A stretch of DNA of 64,000 nucleotides from an uncultured Acidobacteriota bacterium (GCA_937870635.1 CALMZP010000019.1:1-64000), one strand, 5' to 3'; positions 49,191 through 58,940 are shown, numbered from the stretch's first letter. Numbers and translations: made by a program. Notes: generated by a model not told the origin, from the sequence alone.

Positions 49191-49417
49191 TTCCGGCTGC
49201 GAGTGTGCTTCTCATCCGGGAGCCTTTCGAGGTCTTCATGATCCTGCGTCACGAGAACCGCTCGTTCGTGCCGAATGCGTGGGCTCGAAATCTGGAAGCG
49301 ATCGCCGGATTCTCGTCCGCCGCTGAATTGATGGCTGCGCGGCGCGGCGCGAAGATTGAAGCGATCCAGCCGGTTGTGGTCGTCGAAGACGGCAGAAAGA
49401 AGATCGTGCTTCCGTGA
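49163..49417 (+). pseudogene. NUDIX hydrolase remnant with internal deletion
   Basis: 84-residue frame. The N-terminal half (IPAASVLLIREPFEVFMILRH, then SFVPNAWARN) matches the start of NUDIX hydrolases, where GAWVFPGG is expected. The second half (LEAIAGFSSAAELMAARRG, IQPVVVVEDGRKKIVLP) resembles their C-terminus. The Nudix box (GX5EX7REUXEEXGU) and about 130 residues are absent, so catalysis is impossible. It precedes an MBL hydrolase, a usual neighbour of such NUDIX genes. It could be a still-translated mini-protein. Confidence 0.65.
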
Positions 49418-50184
49418 AGATTCGCAGCATCACAGCGCCGAACCCGGGACCTCTGACGCTCGATGGCACCCGCACTTACATCCTTGGCGACACGGCGGTG
49501 ATCGATCCTGGGCCGGCGGACGAGAGGCACGTTCGCGCGATTGCCGAGGCCGTGCCTCATCTTCAGACGATTCTGATCACGCACCGTCACGCCGACCACG
49601 CCCCCGCTGCCGGCCCGCTCAAGAAGCTGTTCGGCGCACATGTGCTTGCGCCGGACGACGTGCTCGATGACTGTATCGTCGACGTGCGCGTTCACGACGG
49701 ACAGATCGTGGCGGTTGCCGATACGAAACTCGAAGTCATCGCAACTCCCGGGCACACCAGCGAGCACGTCTGCTATCTCACGGCCGACGGGGACCTTTTC
49801 ACCGGCGACACGATACTGGGGCAAGGCACCACGGCGATCTTCCCTCCCGACGGCGACATGGCGGATTACATGCGTTCGCTGCAACGTCTTCGCGCCAGGT
49901 CACCGCGGCGCATCCACCCGGCTCATGGGCCGACCCGCGACGATGCGGTCGCGCTGATCGATGAGTACATTGAGCACCGGCTGCAGCGCGAAGAACAGGT
50001 TCTCGAGGCGCTGCGCGCCGGCGCGACGACCCTGCCGGAAATGCGCGAGCGCATCTACCAGTCCCTCGATCCGAATCTTCACACCGCGGCTGAAATTCAG
50101 CTCGCTGCGCACCTGATAAAGTTGGCCGCCGAGCGCCGCATTCGGCAGAGCAATGGCGGTTACACCGTCGCTCGAGAGGAATGA
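49414..50184 (+). CDS. Metallo-beta-lactamase-fold hydrolase, LACTB2-like
   Basis: 256 residues from a GTG overlapping the previous stop (GTGA). Metal-binding THRHADH (56-62), TPGHTSEHVCY, and FTGDTILG. The C-terminal winged-helix (DPNLHTAAEIQLAAHLIKLA) is typical of LACTB2-like proteins, some of which are endoribonucleases. Substrate unknown. Confidence 0.92.
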   Translation: MKIRSITAPNPGPLTLDGTRTYILGDTAVIDPGPADERHVRAIAEAVPHLQTILITHRHADHAPAAGPLKKLFGAHVLAPDDVLDDCIVDVRVHDGQIVAVADTKLEVIATPGHTSEHVCYLTADGDLFTGDTILGQGTTAIFPPDGDMADYMRSLQRLRARSPRRIHPAHGPTRDDAVALIDEYIEHRLQREEQVLEALRAGATTLPEMRERIYQSLDPNLHTAAEIQLAAHLIKLAAERRIRQSNGGYTVAREE

Positions 50185-51114
50185 TTGAGACACAAGGATT
50201 TCATCGAGGTTCACGACTACACCGCTGAAGAGGTGATGCGGATTTTCGAGCTCGCCCGTGACATGAAGGCGAAACCGAAGAAGTTCAAGGACGCCCTTAC
50301 CGGCCAGACGCTCGCGATGATCTTCGAGAAGTCTTCGACGCGTACCCGCGTGTCATTCGAAGTGGGCATGTTCCAGCTCGGCGGGCATGCTCTGTTTCTT
50401 TCGGCGCGGGACATTCAGCTCGGTCGAGGAGAGCCCATTACCGACACGGCGAAGGTGCTGTCGAGATATGTCGACGGAATCATGGCGCGAACGTTCGCGC
50501 ACAAGACGGTGACGGACCTCGCTGAGCACGCGAGCGTCCCGGTCATCAACGGGCTCACGGATCTCTCTCACCCCTGCCAGTCGATGACCGATTACTTCAC
50601 GGCCTGGGAGAAGTTCGGCGATCTGAAGGGGCGCAAACTCGCGTATGTCGGCGACGGGAACAACATGGCCCACTCGCTCATGCTGGCCGGACCGAAGCTG
50701 GGCATGGACGTCGCCATCGCCACGCCCGCCGCTTATGCGCCCGCGGCCGAAATGGTTTCGACCGCGAAGGCGGACGCGAAGGCAGCGGGAACGAAGATGG
50801 TGATCACCACCTCGGTCGATGAGGCCGTCGCCGGCGCCGACATCGTGGAGACGGACGTCTGGGCATCGATGGGGCAGGAGGCGGAGGCCGAGAAGCGCCA
50901 CCGCGACTTCGCGGGCTGGATCGTAGACAAACGCGTCATGTCGCTGGCGAAGCGCGAAGCGATCTTCATGCACTGCCTCCCCGCTCACCGTGGCGAAGAG
51001 GTTGCAGCGGAGGTCATCGACTCACCGCGGTCGGTGATCTACGACGAAGCAGAGAACCGCCTGCACATACAGAAGGCGATCATGTACACGCTGATGAAGG
51101 ACCGCGATCGTTGA
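50185..51114 (+). CDS. argF: Ornithine carbamoyltransferase
   Basis: 309 residues from a TTG (50185) preceded by GAGAGGAA. Carbamoyl-phosphate binding FEKSSTRTRVSFEVG, LSHPCQSMTDYFT (HPxQ), ornithine loop DVWASMGQE, and MHCLPAHRGEE. It makes citrulline in arginine synthesis. No other arg genes nearby. Confidence 0.95.
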   Translation: MRHKDFIEVHDYTAEEVMRIFELARDMKAKPKKFKDALTGQTLAMIFEKSSTRTRVSFEVGMFQLGGHALFLSARDIQLGRGEPITDTAKVLSRYVDGIMARTFAHKTVTDLAEHASVPVINGLTDLSHPCQSMTDYFTAWEKFGDLKGRKLAYVGDGNNMAHSLMLAGPKLGMDVAIATPAAYAPAAEMVSTAKADAKAAGTKMVITTSVDEAVAGADIVETDVWASMGQEAEAEKRHRDFAGWIVDKRVMSLAKREAIFMHCLPAHRGEEVAAEVIDSPRSVIYDEAENRLHIQKAIMYTLMKDRDR

Positions 51115-52115
51115 CCGATTCAAAGACCCGCCACACGCGCGGTCTGATCGTCGTCATTTTTCTCGGCGTGGTCTTTCTGGCGCTCCTGGCACTCATCGTT
51201 CTGAAAACGGGCGGTGACCGGCGTCCGCCCGCGAAACGGATCGAAAAGGTCACCGTTCTGCCCGTCAGGATCCGCATCCGGACGGAGCCGAACGCGCGAG
51301 CTGCCGTCGTCGCCACGGCCACGACCGGGGAAACGCTTCAGCTGCTCGAGGATCAGGGCACCTGGGTGAAGGTCGAGAAATCCGACGGGCTGGAAGGCTG
51401 GGCGGAGCGCGAAAATCTCGAACTCACGGCGGAACGCCAGCGGCGCCTCGCGCGCTATGCCGCGATCCGCAAGCTGCCGGCGCTGAGCGGAGTCACGACG
51501 GAACGGACGCAGCTCTTCGCGGGGCCGGGCATCTTCTATCCGATGGTCGGCGACATCCCTTCCGGCACGGCCGTGAAGGTGTTCACGCGCGACCATGACT
51601 TCTTCGCGATCGACTTCGAAGACAAAGTTGCCTACGCCGGCGTCGACGCGATCGACGTGACCGCATCCGGCGCGCCGCAGTTCGACGTTCAGACCGCCGG
51701 CACCGGAACCGCGGCGACGGAGACCACCGCGAGCATGGAACCGGTGCCGCCTCCCGCGCCCAAACCGGAACCGGAGTTTCCTCCACAGCTTCCGACCGGC
51801 GGCGACCTCGTCGATCGAGGCGGCGTCTACACCGCCGTGCCTCCCGGAGGAACGCAGCCGGAAGAGATCGACCGCGTGGTGCCTCGATACCCGTCAGCCG
51901 CGCGACGCCACGGAGTGGCCGGCGCCGTCGTCATCCGCGGGATCGTCCGCCGCGACGGCCGCATCGACGACGTCGAGATCATCAAAGATCTCCCCCATGG
52001 TCTGGGAGAAGCCGCCCGCGACGCGGTCCGCCGCTGGCGCTTCCGGCCCGCGACGTATCGCGGTGAGCCGATCGACGTCTATTACACCGTCACCGTGAAC
52101 TTCAGATTGCAATAG
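51111..52115 (+). CDS. SH3-domain protein with TonB-like C-terminus
   Basis: 334 residues from a TTG overlapping the argF stop. A short cytoplasmic part, one membrane helix (about 12-32, IVVIFLGVVFLALLALIVL), an SH3b-like domain (about 50-100; RIRTEPNARAAVVATATTGE and WVKVEKSDGLEGWAE), a second SH3-like region (about 125-175), a Pro-rich linker (PPPAPKPEPEFPP), and a TonB C-terminal domain (about 245-334; PRYPSAARRHGVAGAVVIRGIVRRDGRI landmarks, RRWRFRPATYRGEP). It may link the inner membrane, the wall and outer-membrane partners. Confidence 0.87.
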   Translation: MTDSKTRHTRGLIVVIFLGVVFLALLALIVLKTGGDRRPPAKRIEKVTVLPVRIRIRTEPNARAAVVATATTGETLQLLEDQGTWVKVEKSDGLEGWAERENLELTAERQRRLARYAAIRKLPALSGVTTERTQLFAGPGIFYPMVGDIPSGTAVKVFTRDHDFFAIDFEDKVAYAGVDAIDVTASGAPQFDVQTAGTGTAATETTASMEPVPPPAPKPEPEFPPQLPTGGDLVDRGGVYTAVPPGGTQPEEIDRVVPRYPSAARRHGVAGAVVIRGIVRRDGRIDDVEIIKDLPHGLGEAARDAVRRWRFRPATYRGEPIDVYYTVTVNFRLQ

Positions 52116-52130
52116 AGCGTTGGGATGGGG

Positions 52131-52209
52131 GGATTTTGGATTTTGGATTTTGGATTCAACTTCGAATCGGTTTTAAAAATCCAAAATCCAAAATCCAAAA
52201 TCCAAAATC
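52131..52209. repeat. Inverted heptamer repeat, unit ATTTTGG
   Basis: Left arm 52131-52156, right arm 52178-52209 in reverse complement, about 21-nt loop. Same heptamer as at 27.4, 31.2 and 60.1 kb. Tandem plus-strand gap between the TonB-like gene and nfo. Confidence 0.9.
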
Positions 52210-52249
52210 GGGATGACATCGCCGTCCTCCCGCGTTCTCCGCTCCGTCC

Positions 52250-53140
52250 ATGTCCCGTTTCCGATTTTCATCCTCTGGCGACCTCATCGGCGCGCACATC
52301 TCGACCAGGGGCGGCCTCCACACCGCGTTCGAGCGCGCGGCGATCATCGGAGCGGACTCCGCCGCCGTGTTCGCGAAGAACTCGAATCAGTGGAAGGGCA
52401 AAGAGATGACTGCCGAGGAATGCGTCCTGTTCGCGGAGAAGCGATCGCTGCAGCCGGTGCTGACGCATGCTTCGTATCTCATCAACCTCGCCACGACGAA
52501 CCAGGAGTTCCACCGGAAGTCCCTTGCAGCGATGGCCGACGAGCTCGATCGCGCGGAGCGTCTCGGCATTCACGCCGTCGTCCTTCACCCCGGCGCGCAT
52601 CTGAACGCCGGCGTTGCCGCGGGCATCGACCAGATCGCCCGTTCCTTCGACCAGATCCACGCGACGCTGCCGGACCACAAGGTCGTCACCCTCCTCGAGA
52701 CCGCCGCCGGTCAGGGCTCCTGCCTCGGCTGCACGTTCGAGGAGCTCGGCCGGATCATCTCGCTCGTCGATGACAAGTCGCGTCTCGGCATCTGCGTCGA
52801 CACCTGCCATGTCTTCGCCGCCGGCTACGAGATCCGCACTCCGGACGGTTACGAGGCAATGGTCGAAGAAATCGAGACTCATGTCGGGATCGAGAACGTC
52901 GGCGCCTTTCACCTGAACGATTCGAAGAAGCCTCTGGGCAGCCGTGTCGATCGCCACCAGCACATCGGGGACGGCGAGATCGGACTGGAAGCCTTCCGCA
53001 TGCTCCTCAACGACTCCCGCTTCGATGGCATCCCGAAGCTCATCGAGACGCCGAAGAACGAGGATCACTCGTGGGACATCAGGAATCTCGCCACACTCCG
53101 GTCGCTCCTGGGCGGCAAGCGCGGGCGATCCGCGGCTTAG
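52250..53140 (+). CDS. nfo: Endonuclease IV (AP endonuclease)
   Basis: 296 residues, TIM barrel. It cuts DNA at abasic sites using three zinc ions. Landmarks: IGAHISTRGGLHTAFERA, LTHASYLINLA, VLHPGAH, LLETAAGQGSCLGCTFEEL, GICVDTCHVFAAGYEI, GAFHLNDSKKPLGSRVDRHQHIGDG (landmark HLNDSK), and the C-terminal LIETPK. Confidence 0.95.
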   Translation: MSRFRFSSSGDLIGAHISTRGGLHTAFERAAIIGADSAAVFAKNSNQWKGKEMTAEECVLFAEKRSLQPVLTHASYLINLATTNQEFHRKSLAAMADELDRAERLGIHAVVLHPGAHLNAGVAAGIDQIARSFDQIHATLPDHKVVTLLETAAGQGSCLGCTFEELGRIISLVDDKSRLGICVDTCHVFAAGYEIRTPDGYEAMVEEIETHVGIENVGAFHLNDSKKPLGSRVDRHQHIGDGEIGLEAFRMLLNDSRFDGIPKLIETPKNEDHSWDIRNLATLRSLLGGKRGRSAA

Positions 53141-53191
53141 TGACGGCGCCGGTTGCGGCTCCGAATTGTTTCAATTACAGTCCGCCGCGCC

Positions 53192-54430
<1,239 letters not shown>

Positions 54431-54463
54431 CGCGCGGCGGGACGGTATCGTCCCTCAACTCGA

Positions 54464-54512
54464 AACGATGAACGATGAATGAACGATGAGGAAGTTGCAT
54501 CGATCATCGTTC
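54464..54512. repeat. Partial inverted heptamer repeat, unit GAACGAT
   Basis: Left arm 54464-54491 with three GAACGAT-like units, one shortened (AACGATGAAT). Short right arm ATCATCGTTC at 54503-54512. A preceding GGGACG-GTAT-CGTCCC hairpin (54439-54454) just after icd could be a weak terminator. Same unit as the element at 3.0 kb. It runs straight into copy C of the 24-bp repeats. Confidence 0.7.
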
Positions 54513-54527
54513 GGGTGGCGGTCGGTA

Positions 54528-54624
54528 GGCGTAACGGGCGGCGGGGAGGTCGGCGTCACGGATGGTCGGGCGGGCGGCGTCACGGTGGCGGGGGCGGTTG
54601 GCGTCACGGATGGAAAGGGTGGGC
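54528..54624. repeat. 24-bp tandem repeat (GGCGTCACGG family), copy C
   Basis: Four units begin at 54528 (GGCGTAACGG), 54552, 54576 and 54600 (GGCGTCACGG), an exact 24-bp period, all in one orientation. The last unit merges into the 31-bp direct repeat at 54617. Confidence 0.85.
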
Positions 54625-54647
54625 GGCCCAGACCAGGAACCACGGTT
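54617..54647 (+). repeat. 31-bp direct repeat, left copy
   Basis: Identical over 31 bases to 56225-56255, which is the 3' end of the membrane-protein gene on the other strand. Here it is an orphan, encoding (minus strand) a PWFLVWAAHPF-like tail with no gene attached. It marks the left junction of the 54.6-56.2 kb island. Confidence 0.85.
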
Positions 54648-55279
54648 ACCCACGATCCATACCTCAAGGAGAACCCGACCGAACGAGCATGGTTCCTCAG
54701 AACGCTCAGTTCGAACCACACCGTGAGCGACCGAAACCTCCACGTCGCATTGCGCAATGGTGTGGTGTTTGTCGTCGGCGGTACCCAGAAACCTGGTGCC
54801 GATAACCTCGATTACCGGTGGGATCGCGGCGTGGTGATTCAGGGAATCCGGGAAGGATCAAACAGCGGATCGTGCGTAACCGCATGGGCTCCCGCCGCGC
54901 CAATCTGGGTCGCGACGCATAGGGATGCCGCTGGGGCGATATCTACAACTGGATACCGGTCGAACGTCGGCACGTCGTTTTCTGCTCCGCTCGTAGCCGG
55001 CATCGCAGCCCGTTGGATGCATGAGCGGCACGACGCCGGTTACGCACGCCCGTGGTACACAGACGCCTACGATGCTCTGCTAGCGGCGAATACTGCGGCT
55101 CCGGTTCCTCAAAATACGGCAACGACCGGGTACCCCGTCTGCGTAATCTACGGCACCGGAAACTGGCGCGAACCGTACAGTTGGGAATTGGCCGATGGAA
55201 CGTGCTACTACGGAGATCGGTGGTACTCCCTCCAAGGCGCAAGTGCTAGCACCTCGAAGATCATCCACTGGAGCCGGAC

Positions 55280-56104
55280 ATGCCCGTGACGAACCGCCGT
55301 GTTCCAGTCGCTACGTCTCTCCTTACGTTAATGCTTGCCTTTCTCGTCGGCCCGCCTGCGCCCGCCGCGGATATCGATGGCGACGGTTACGAGCGGATCC
55401 TCATACCACTCGCGATCAACGGTCAAACCACGCCGGGTGCTTTCGGCACACAATGGACGGGCCGGCTTTGGCTGTATAACGCGGCACCGCGCGCGGTCGG
55501 TATTGCCGGTCCGCGCTGCCACTCACCCGGATGTGGGATCTACGAGGCTGGTCATATGGGCATTCTGGGTCATGGTCCTACGACTTCCCAACCGGAAGTC
55601 GGGCTAGTGCTGAGGCCCAGGAGCGACGACGCGCCGCACCTGACGTTCTCCAGCCGGTTGTGGGAGACCACCCGTATGGGACAGCCCCGTGGCATCGATC
55701 TGCCGATCGTGCGAGAAGGAAACTTCTTTGCGGGCCCGGTTGCATTTCTCGGCGTGCCAGCCGACTCAGGTGTTCGGGTCGCGTTACGTGTGTACAACCC
55801 GTGGGTCGAGCCGCGATCTTCGGTGGCGGGTGCGGACCGCGTCGCAGTCGAGTTCCTCGACGCGAACGGCGTCGCGCTCGCAACCACCGAGCTGACGTTG
55901 ACCGTTCCTGGCAATCCGGCCGAGCGTCCCGACTATCCAGGATTTGCGGCCATTCACGATGCCCGTGCAGCTTTTCCCCAGCTTGCTGGAACGGACGTTC
56001 TGCACATCCGCGTGCGACCCGTCGTGCCGGGCGCACAGTACTACGCGATGGTTTCGGTCACTGACAACGAGACGCAGACGGTGGCCATCGTTACGGCTCA
56101 GTGA
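55280..56104 (+). CDS. Secreted protein of unknown function
   Basis: 274 residues with signal peptide (VPVATSLLTLMLAFLVGPPAPAAD, landmark LLTLMLAFLVGPP). The mature protein looks all-beta (GRLWLYNAAPRAVGIAG, VRVALRVYNPWVEP, VAVEFLDANGVALATTELTLTVPG, HIRVRPVVPGAQYYAMVSVTDNETQTVAIVT). The last block resembles surface-protein beta-sandwich repeats. It overlaps the protease fragment by 10 nt, suggesting they moved as one unit. Followed by a strong terminator. Confidence 0.78.
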   Translation: MPVTNRRVPVATSLLTLMLAFLVGPPAPAADIDGDGYERILIPLAINGQTTPGAFGTQWTGRLWLYNAAPRAVGIAGPRCHSPGCGIYEAGHMGILGHGPTTSQPEVGLVLRPRSDDAPHLTFSSRLWETTRMGQPRGIDLPIVREGNFFAGPVAFLGVPADSGVRVALRVYNPWVEPRSSVAGADRVAVEFLDANGVALATTELTLTVPGNPAERPDYPGFAAIHDARAAFPQLAGTDVLHIRVRPVVPGAQYYAMVSVTDNETQTVAIVTAQ

Positions 56105-56112
56105 AGAGTTCA

Positions 56113-56139
56113 GGGGCGGGCTCCCACCCGCCCCTTTTT
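56113..56139 (+). terminator. Rho-independent terminator
   Basis: Stem GGGGCGGG (56113-56120) with CCCGCCCC (56127-56134), six-base loop, then TTTTT (56135-56139). It ends the island transcript nine bases after the secreted-protein stop. Confidence 0.9.
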
Positions 56140-56169
56140 CCGGGGATCGGGCGCCGCGTGTGTCGCGGG

Positions 56170-56255
56170 CGGAGGCAGCCGCCGTCACGGCGGACAGGGC
56201 GGGGCGGCGTCTCACGCTCGGAACGGGTGGGCGGCCCAGACCAGGAACCACGGTT
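56170..56255. repeat. 24-bp repeat copy D and right copy of the 31-bp direct repeat
   Basis: GCCGTCACGG at 56181 and GGCGTCTCACG at 56206 are two diverged units of the 24-bp family. 56225-56255 repeats 54617-54647 exactly. This copy codes for the C-terminal residues of the following minus-strand gene. Confidence 0.7.
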
Positions 56256-57117
56256 CGCGCCTGCCGAAGCGCGTGGCGAGTGCGACGCCGATTCCAAAGA
56301 TCGACGCGGTGCTCCAGATCACGGTGCCCACGACGGGGATCATCCGCAGCGCGCCGAGGATCAGGAGGCCGACGACGACCATGGCGAGGTCGCCGCGAAG
56401 CCACCGGCGTGAGGCCAGCTGCTCGCGCGTCTTCGAGCCGGCAACCAGCGTTCCCACCGCGTGGAAAACCGCGACCATGCCGTAAGTCTTCGTGAGGATG
56501 CCGAACACGCCGAGGCCGACGAGCAGCGGAACGCCAACGAGGTACGGCACGAGGTAGCTGAAGAGGATCGCGGTGAGAACGAAGCTCGTCACCGCGACGA
56601 GGCCGAGCGCAAAGCAGTAGAGCGCACTGGCACGGATCTCGACCGACGATGATCGGATTTCGCGCGCGCCGATCAGAGTCAGCACGACCGCGACGATGAG
56701 CCAGGCTACGAGCAGGGCGAGGATCACGGCGCCGCGCGTGAGCGAAGCGGCCGCACCTTCGAGCGTGGACAGCGGGTAGATACGCCCCCCCACCCGATTC
56801 TCGGCGCCGGCTACCTTTCCGCCGCTATGGATCAGATCTCCGCTGACGCGGCCCGCGCCGGTGAAGAACACGCTGCCGCCGATGACGACGAGGTCACCGT
56901 CGATGACGTTGCTCACATGCGCGGAGCCGCCGACGACCTGGACGCTGCCGTGAACGGGCTCGCTGATCACCGCGTCGCGCCCGAAGGCGTAGTGATCGCC
57001 GCGCGAAGGTCGTGCGGCGCCCTTTTCGTCACCGACCGCGGCCACGGGAGTGACGACGACGATCAGGCTCATCACCGCCGCCAGGACGACCGCGGTCATC
57101 ACGAAGCGCTTAAACAT
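56212..57117 (-). CDS. Membrane protein with bactofilin/polymer-forming-like N-terminal domain
   Basis: 301 residues. Signal or first helix (about 5-28), then a short right-handed beta-helix-like stretch (GSVQVVGGSAHVSNVIDGDLVVIGGSVFF landmarks; GRVSGDLIHSGGKV) like bactofilin turns, followed by four or five membrane helices (about 130-285). Last gene of the sigma/anti-sigma unit, overlapping the anti-sigma gene by 8 nt. Role unknown; possibly an envelope-stress output of the ECF system. Confidence 0.8.
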   Translation of the reverse strand: MFKRFVMTAVVLAAVMSLIVVVTPVAAVGDEKGAARPSRGDHYAFGRDAVISEPVHGSVQVVGGSAHVSNVIDGDLVVIGGSVFFTGAGRVSGDLIHSGGKVAGAENRVGGRIYPLSTLEGAAASLTRGAVILALLVAWLIVAVVLTLIGAREIRSSSVEIRASALYCFALGLVAVTSFVLTAILFSYLVPYLVGVPLLVGLGVFGILTKTYGMVAVFHAVGTLVAGSKTREQLASRRWLRGDLAMVVVGLLILGALRMIPVVGTVIWSTASIFGIGVALATRFGRREPWFLVWAAHPFRA

Positions 57118-57538
57118 CGATGCCTTTCGGCGCGCGACGGAGTAGCGCGAAGAGGATTGCGTTCACGATGACGAAGAGCCCGAGGACGAGGACCGGCGCG
57201 GTTTCGAGAATTCCGCCGCCGACGCCGACCAGCGATCGCGCGATGGCGACCGAGCCGCGGAAAGACTGCATCAACAGGTCGACCGGCGAAACCGAGGCCG
57301 CCGCGAAGAGGGCGGCTGCGATGGCGGTGATGGTCAGCGCGCCGCCGAGCACCAGCGGCCAGGAGCGATGGTCAGCTCCTTCCCACGGAGCGAGCGGCAG
57401 CGCATCGACGCGGACGGGCTGGCTCAGGACTCGCGCTTCCAGCTGCTGCTGAATGACGCGGCACTCCGCACACTCTTCCAGATGGGCCGAGTGCGCCTCC
57501 GGATCTTCAAAGTACCGCGTGCACTTGTCAGAGGTCAT
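57110..57538 (-). CDS. Membrane anti-sigma factor with zinc-finger-like N-terminus
   Basis: 142 residues. The N-terminus HSAHLEECAECRVIQQQL (H-x3-C-x2-C) matches the ZAS anti-sigma zinc-binding motif. Two membrane helices follow (about 63-85 and 110-132). Overlap with the ECF sigma gene (4 nt) supports the function: it should hold the sigma factor at the membrane until a signal releases it. Confidence 0.82.
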   Translation of the reverse strand: MTSDKCTRYFEDPEAHSAHLEECAECRVIQQQLEARVLSQPVRVDALPLAPWEGADHRSWPLVLGGALTITAIAAALFAAASVSPVDLLMQSFRGSVAIARSLVGVGGGILETAPVLVLGLFVIVNAILFALLRRAPKGIDV

Positions 57539-58122
57539 AACGGTTCCACAAACGAGTCGAGCGCATCCTTCAGCAAGTTTCGCGCACGGAACAGTTTGTT
57601 TTTCACCGTTCCGAGCGGAAGCTTCTTCATGGTCGCGATCTCTTCGTACGACAGCTCGGCGAAATGGCGGAGCTGAATCAGTTCTCGATAATCGACGGGC
57701 AGCTTCTCCACCGCCTTGTCGATGGCGGAGGCCAGCTGCTTGTTTTTCAGGGCGCGATAGGGAGAGACGCCGTCGTCGGCGAACTCACGCTCCTTGCCGG
57801 CCGGTTCCTCGTCCGTCTGCTGGAAGATGGGCACCTCGCTGATACTCTTCTTCCGCAGCGCGTCGATGGCACTGTTCTGGGCGATCCGGAAGAGCCAGGT
57901 CGAAAACTGGTACTTCGGGTCGTAGCGGTCGAGAGCGAGGAACACCTTCACGAAAATTTCCTGTGCGAGGTCGTGAGCATCCTCGTAGCGATGGGTGATC
58001 CGATAAACGTAGTTGATGACCCGTTTTTCGTACCGTTTCACCAGCTCCGAGAACCGGTCCCGATCGCCCTCGAGGATCCGCGCCACGACGGCCCGGTCGT
58101 CGAGTTGCTCACGCTCTGCCAT
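57535..58122 (-). CDS. ECF RNA polymerase sigma factor, RpoE-like
   Basis: 195 residues from the ATG at 58122. Sigma region 2 (VKRYEKRVINYVYRITHRYEDAHDLAQEIFVKVF; landmark DLAQEIFVKVF) and FSTWLFRIAQNSAIDALRK; region 4 with helix-turn-helix (LSYEEIATMKKLPLGTVKNKLFRARNLL). Related to RpoE/SigW-type ECF factors. It begins the sigma/anti-sigma/membrane-protein operon. The recognition promoter is unknown. A longer upstream frame is not sigma-like. Confidence 0.94.
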   Translation of the reverse strand: MAEREQLDDRAVVARILEGDRDRFSELVKRYEKRVINYVYRITHRYEDAHDLAQEIFVKVFLALDRYDPKYQFSTWLFRIAQNSAIDALRKKSISEVPIFQQTDEEPAGKEREFADDGVSPYRALKNKQLASAIDKAVEKLPVDYRELIQLRHFAELSYEEIATMKKLPLGTVKNKLFRARNLLKDALDSFVEPL

Positions 58123-58208
58123 TGGTCTTACGGTTTCCGCCTGCGAAGGTTTAGCCCCGGGGACGCACCCACGCGGCCGGGCGGGATGATAACGTCTGGG
58201 ATCGGCCA

Positions 58209-58940
58209 ATGATCGAAATTCGTGCCCTGACAAAGAAATACGGCGATTTCACGGCCGTGGACAACCTCTCCCTTTCGGTGGCTCGAGGGGAGATTTTCGG
58301 CTTCCTGGGACCCAACGGAGCCGGAAAGACGACGACCATCCGGGTCCTGGCCGGGCTTTCCCTGCCGACCTCAGGCATTGTAACCATCGACGGCCTGGAC
58401 GTCGTCGCGCAACAGGTCGCCGCCAAGAAGCTCACCGGGTACGTCCCCGACCGCCCCTACCTGTACGAGAAGCTCACCGGGCGGGAGCTCCTTCAGTTCG
58501 TCGCAAATCTCTACTCGAAGCGGTGGGAGGACTGCGAGCCAAAAGCGCTGGAGCTTCTTTCCTACTTCGGCCTGACGGAGTGGACCGATGCGCGCATCGA
58601 GAATCTCTCGCACGGGATGAAGCAGAAACTCGTGATCGTCTCCGCTCTCGTCCATGATCCCGCGGTGCTCATCATCGACGAGCCGATGGTCGGACTCGAC
58701 GCGCTGGCTCAGCGTCAGGTGAAGCTGCTCTTTCGCCGTCTCGCTGACGAGAAGCGGACGGTCTTTCTCACCACGCACACGCTTTCGGTTGCCGAGGCAG
58801 TCTGCGACCGCATCGCCATCCTGCATCGGGGGAAGATCATCGCCACCGGGCCGACGGCGAAGCTGAAGGAAGAGGCCGGGCAACCGGGCAGTCCTCTCGA
58901 AGACGTATTTCTGCAACTGACCTATAGCGAGCCCGAGTGA
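58209..58940 (+). CDS. ABC transporter ATP-binding protein
   Basis: 243 residues: Walker A GPNGAGKTTT, Q-loop region VPDRPYLYEKLTGRE, signature LSHGMKQKLV, Walker B VLIIDEPMVGLD, H-loop TTHTL. It resembles the ATPases of ABC-2 type exporters. No permease gene is adjacent; the ABC-2-like permease at 9.7 kb is a candidate partner (inference). Overlaps prmC by 4 nt. Confidence 0.93.
   Translation: MIEIRALTKKYGDFTAVDNLSLSVARGEIFGFLGPNGAGKTTTIRVLAGLSLPTSGIVTIDGLDVVAQQVAAKKLTGYVPDRPYLYEKLTGRELLQFVANLYSKRWEDCEPKALELLSYFGLTEWTDARIENLSHGMKQKLVIVSALVHDPAVLIIDEPMVGLDALAQRQVKLLFRRLADEKRTVFLTTHTLSVAEAVCDRIAILHRGKIIATGPTAKLKEEAGQPGSPLEDVFLQLTYSEPE

Larger units (their letters stand above)
54486..55289 (+). 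pseudogene. 5'-truncated subtilisin-like (S8) serine protease
   Basis: The open frame of 267 codons starts in repeat DNA; only residues after about 55 (VTHDPYLKENPTERAW) look like protein. The catalytic serine block is clear (NVGTSFSAPLVAGIAARWM), and GVVFVVGGTQKPG suits the region before the oxyanion Asn. The Asp and His blocks of the S8 triad are missing, cut off at the 31-bp repeat. GC content appears lower than in neighbours. The C-terminal tail (about 90 residues, Tyr/Trp-rich) may be a wall- or substrate-binding part. Overlaps the next gene. Confidence 0.7.
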
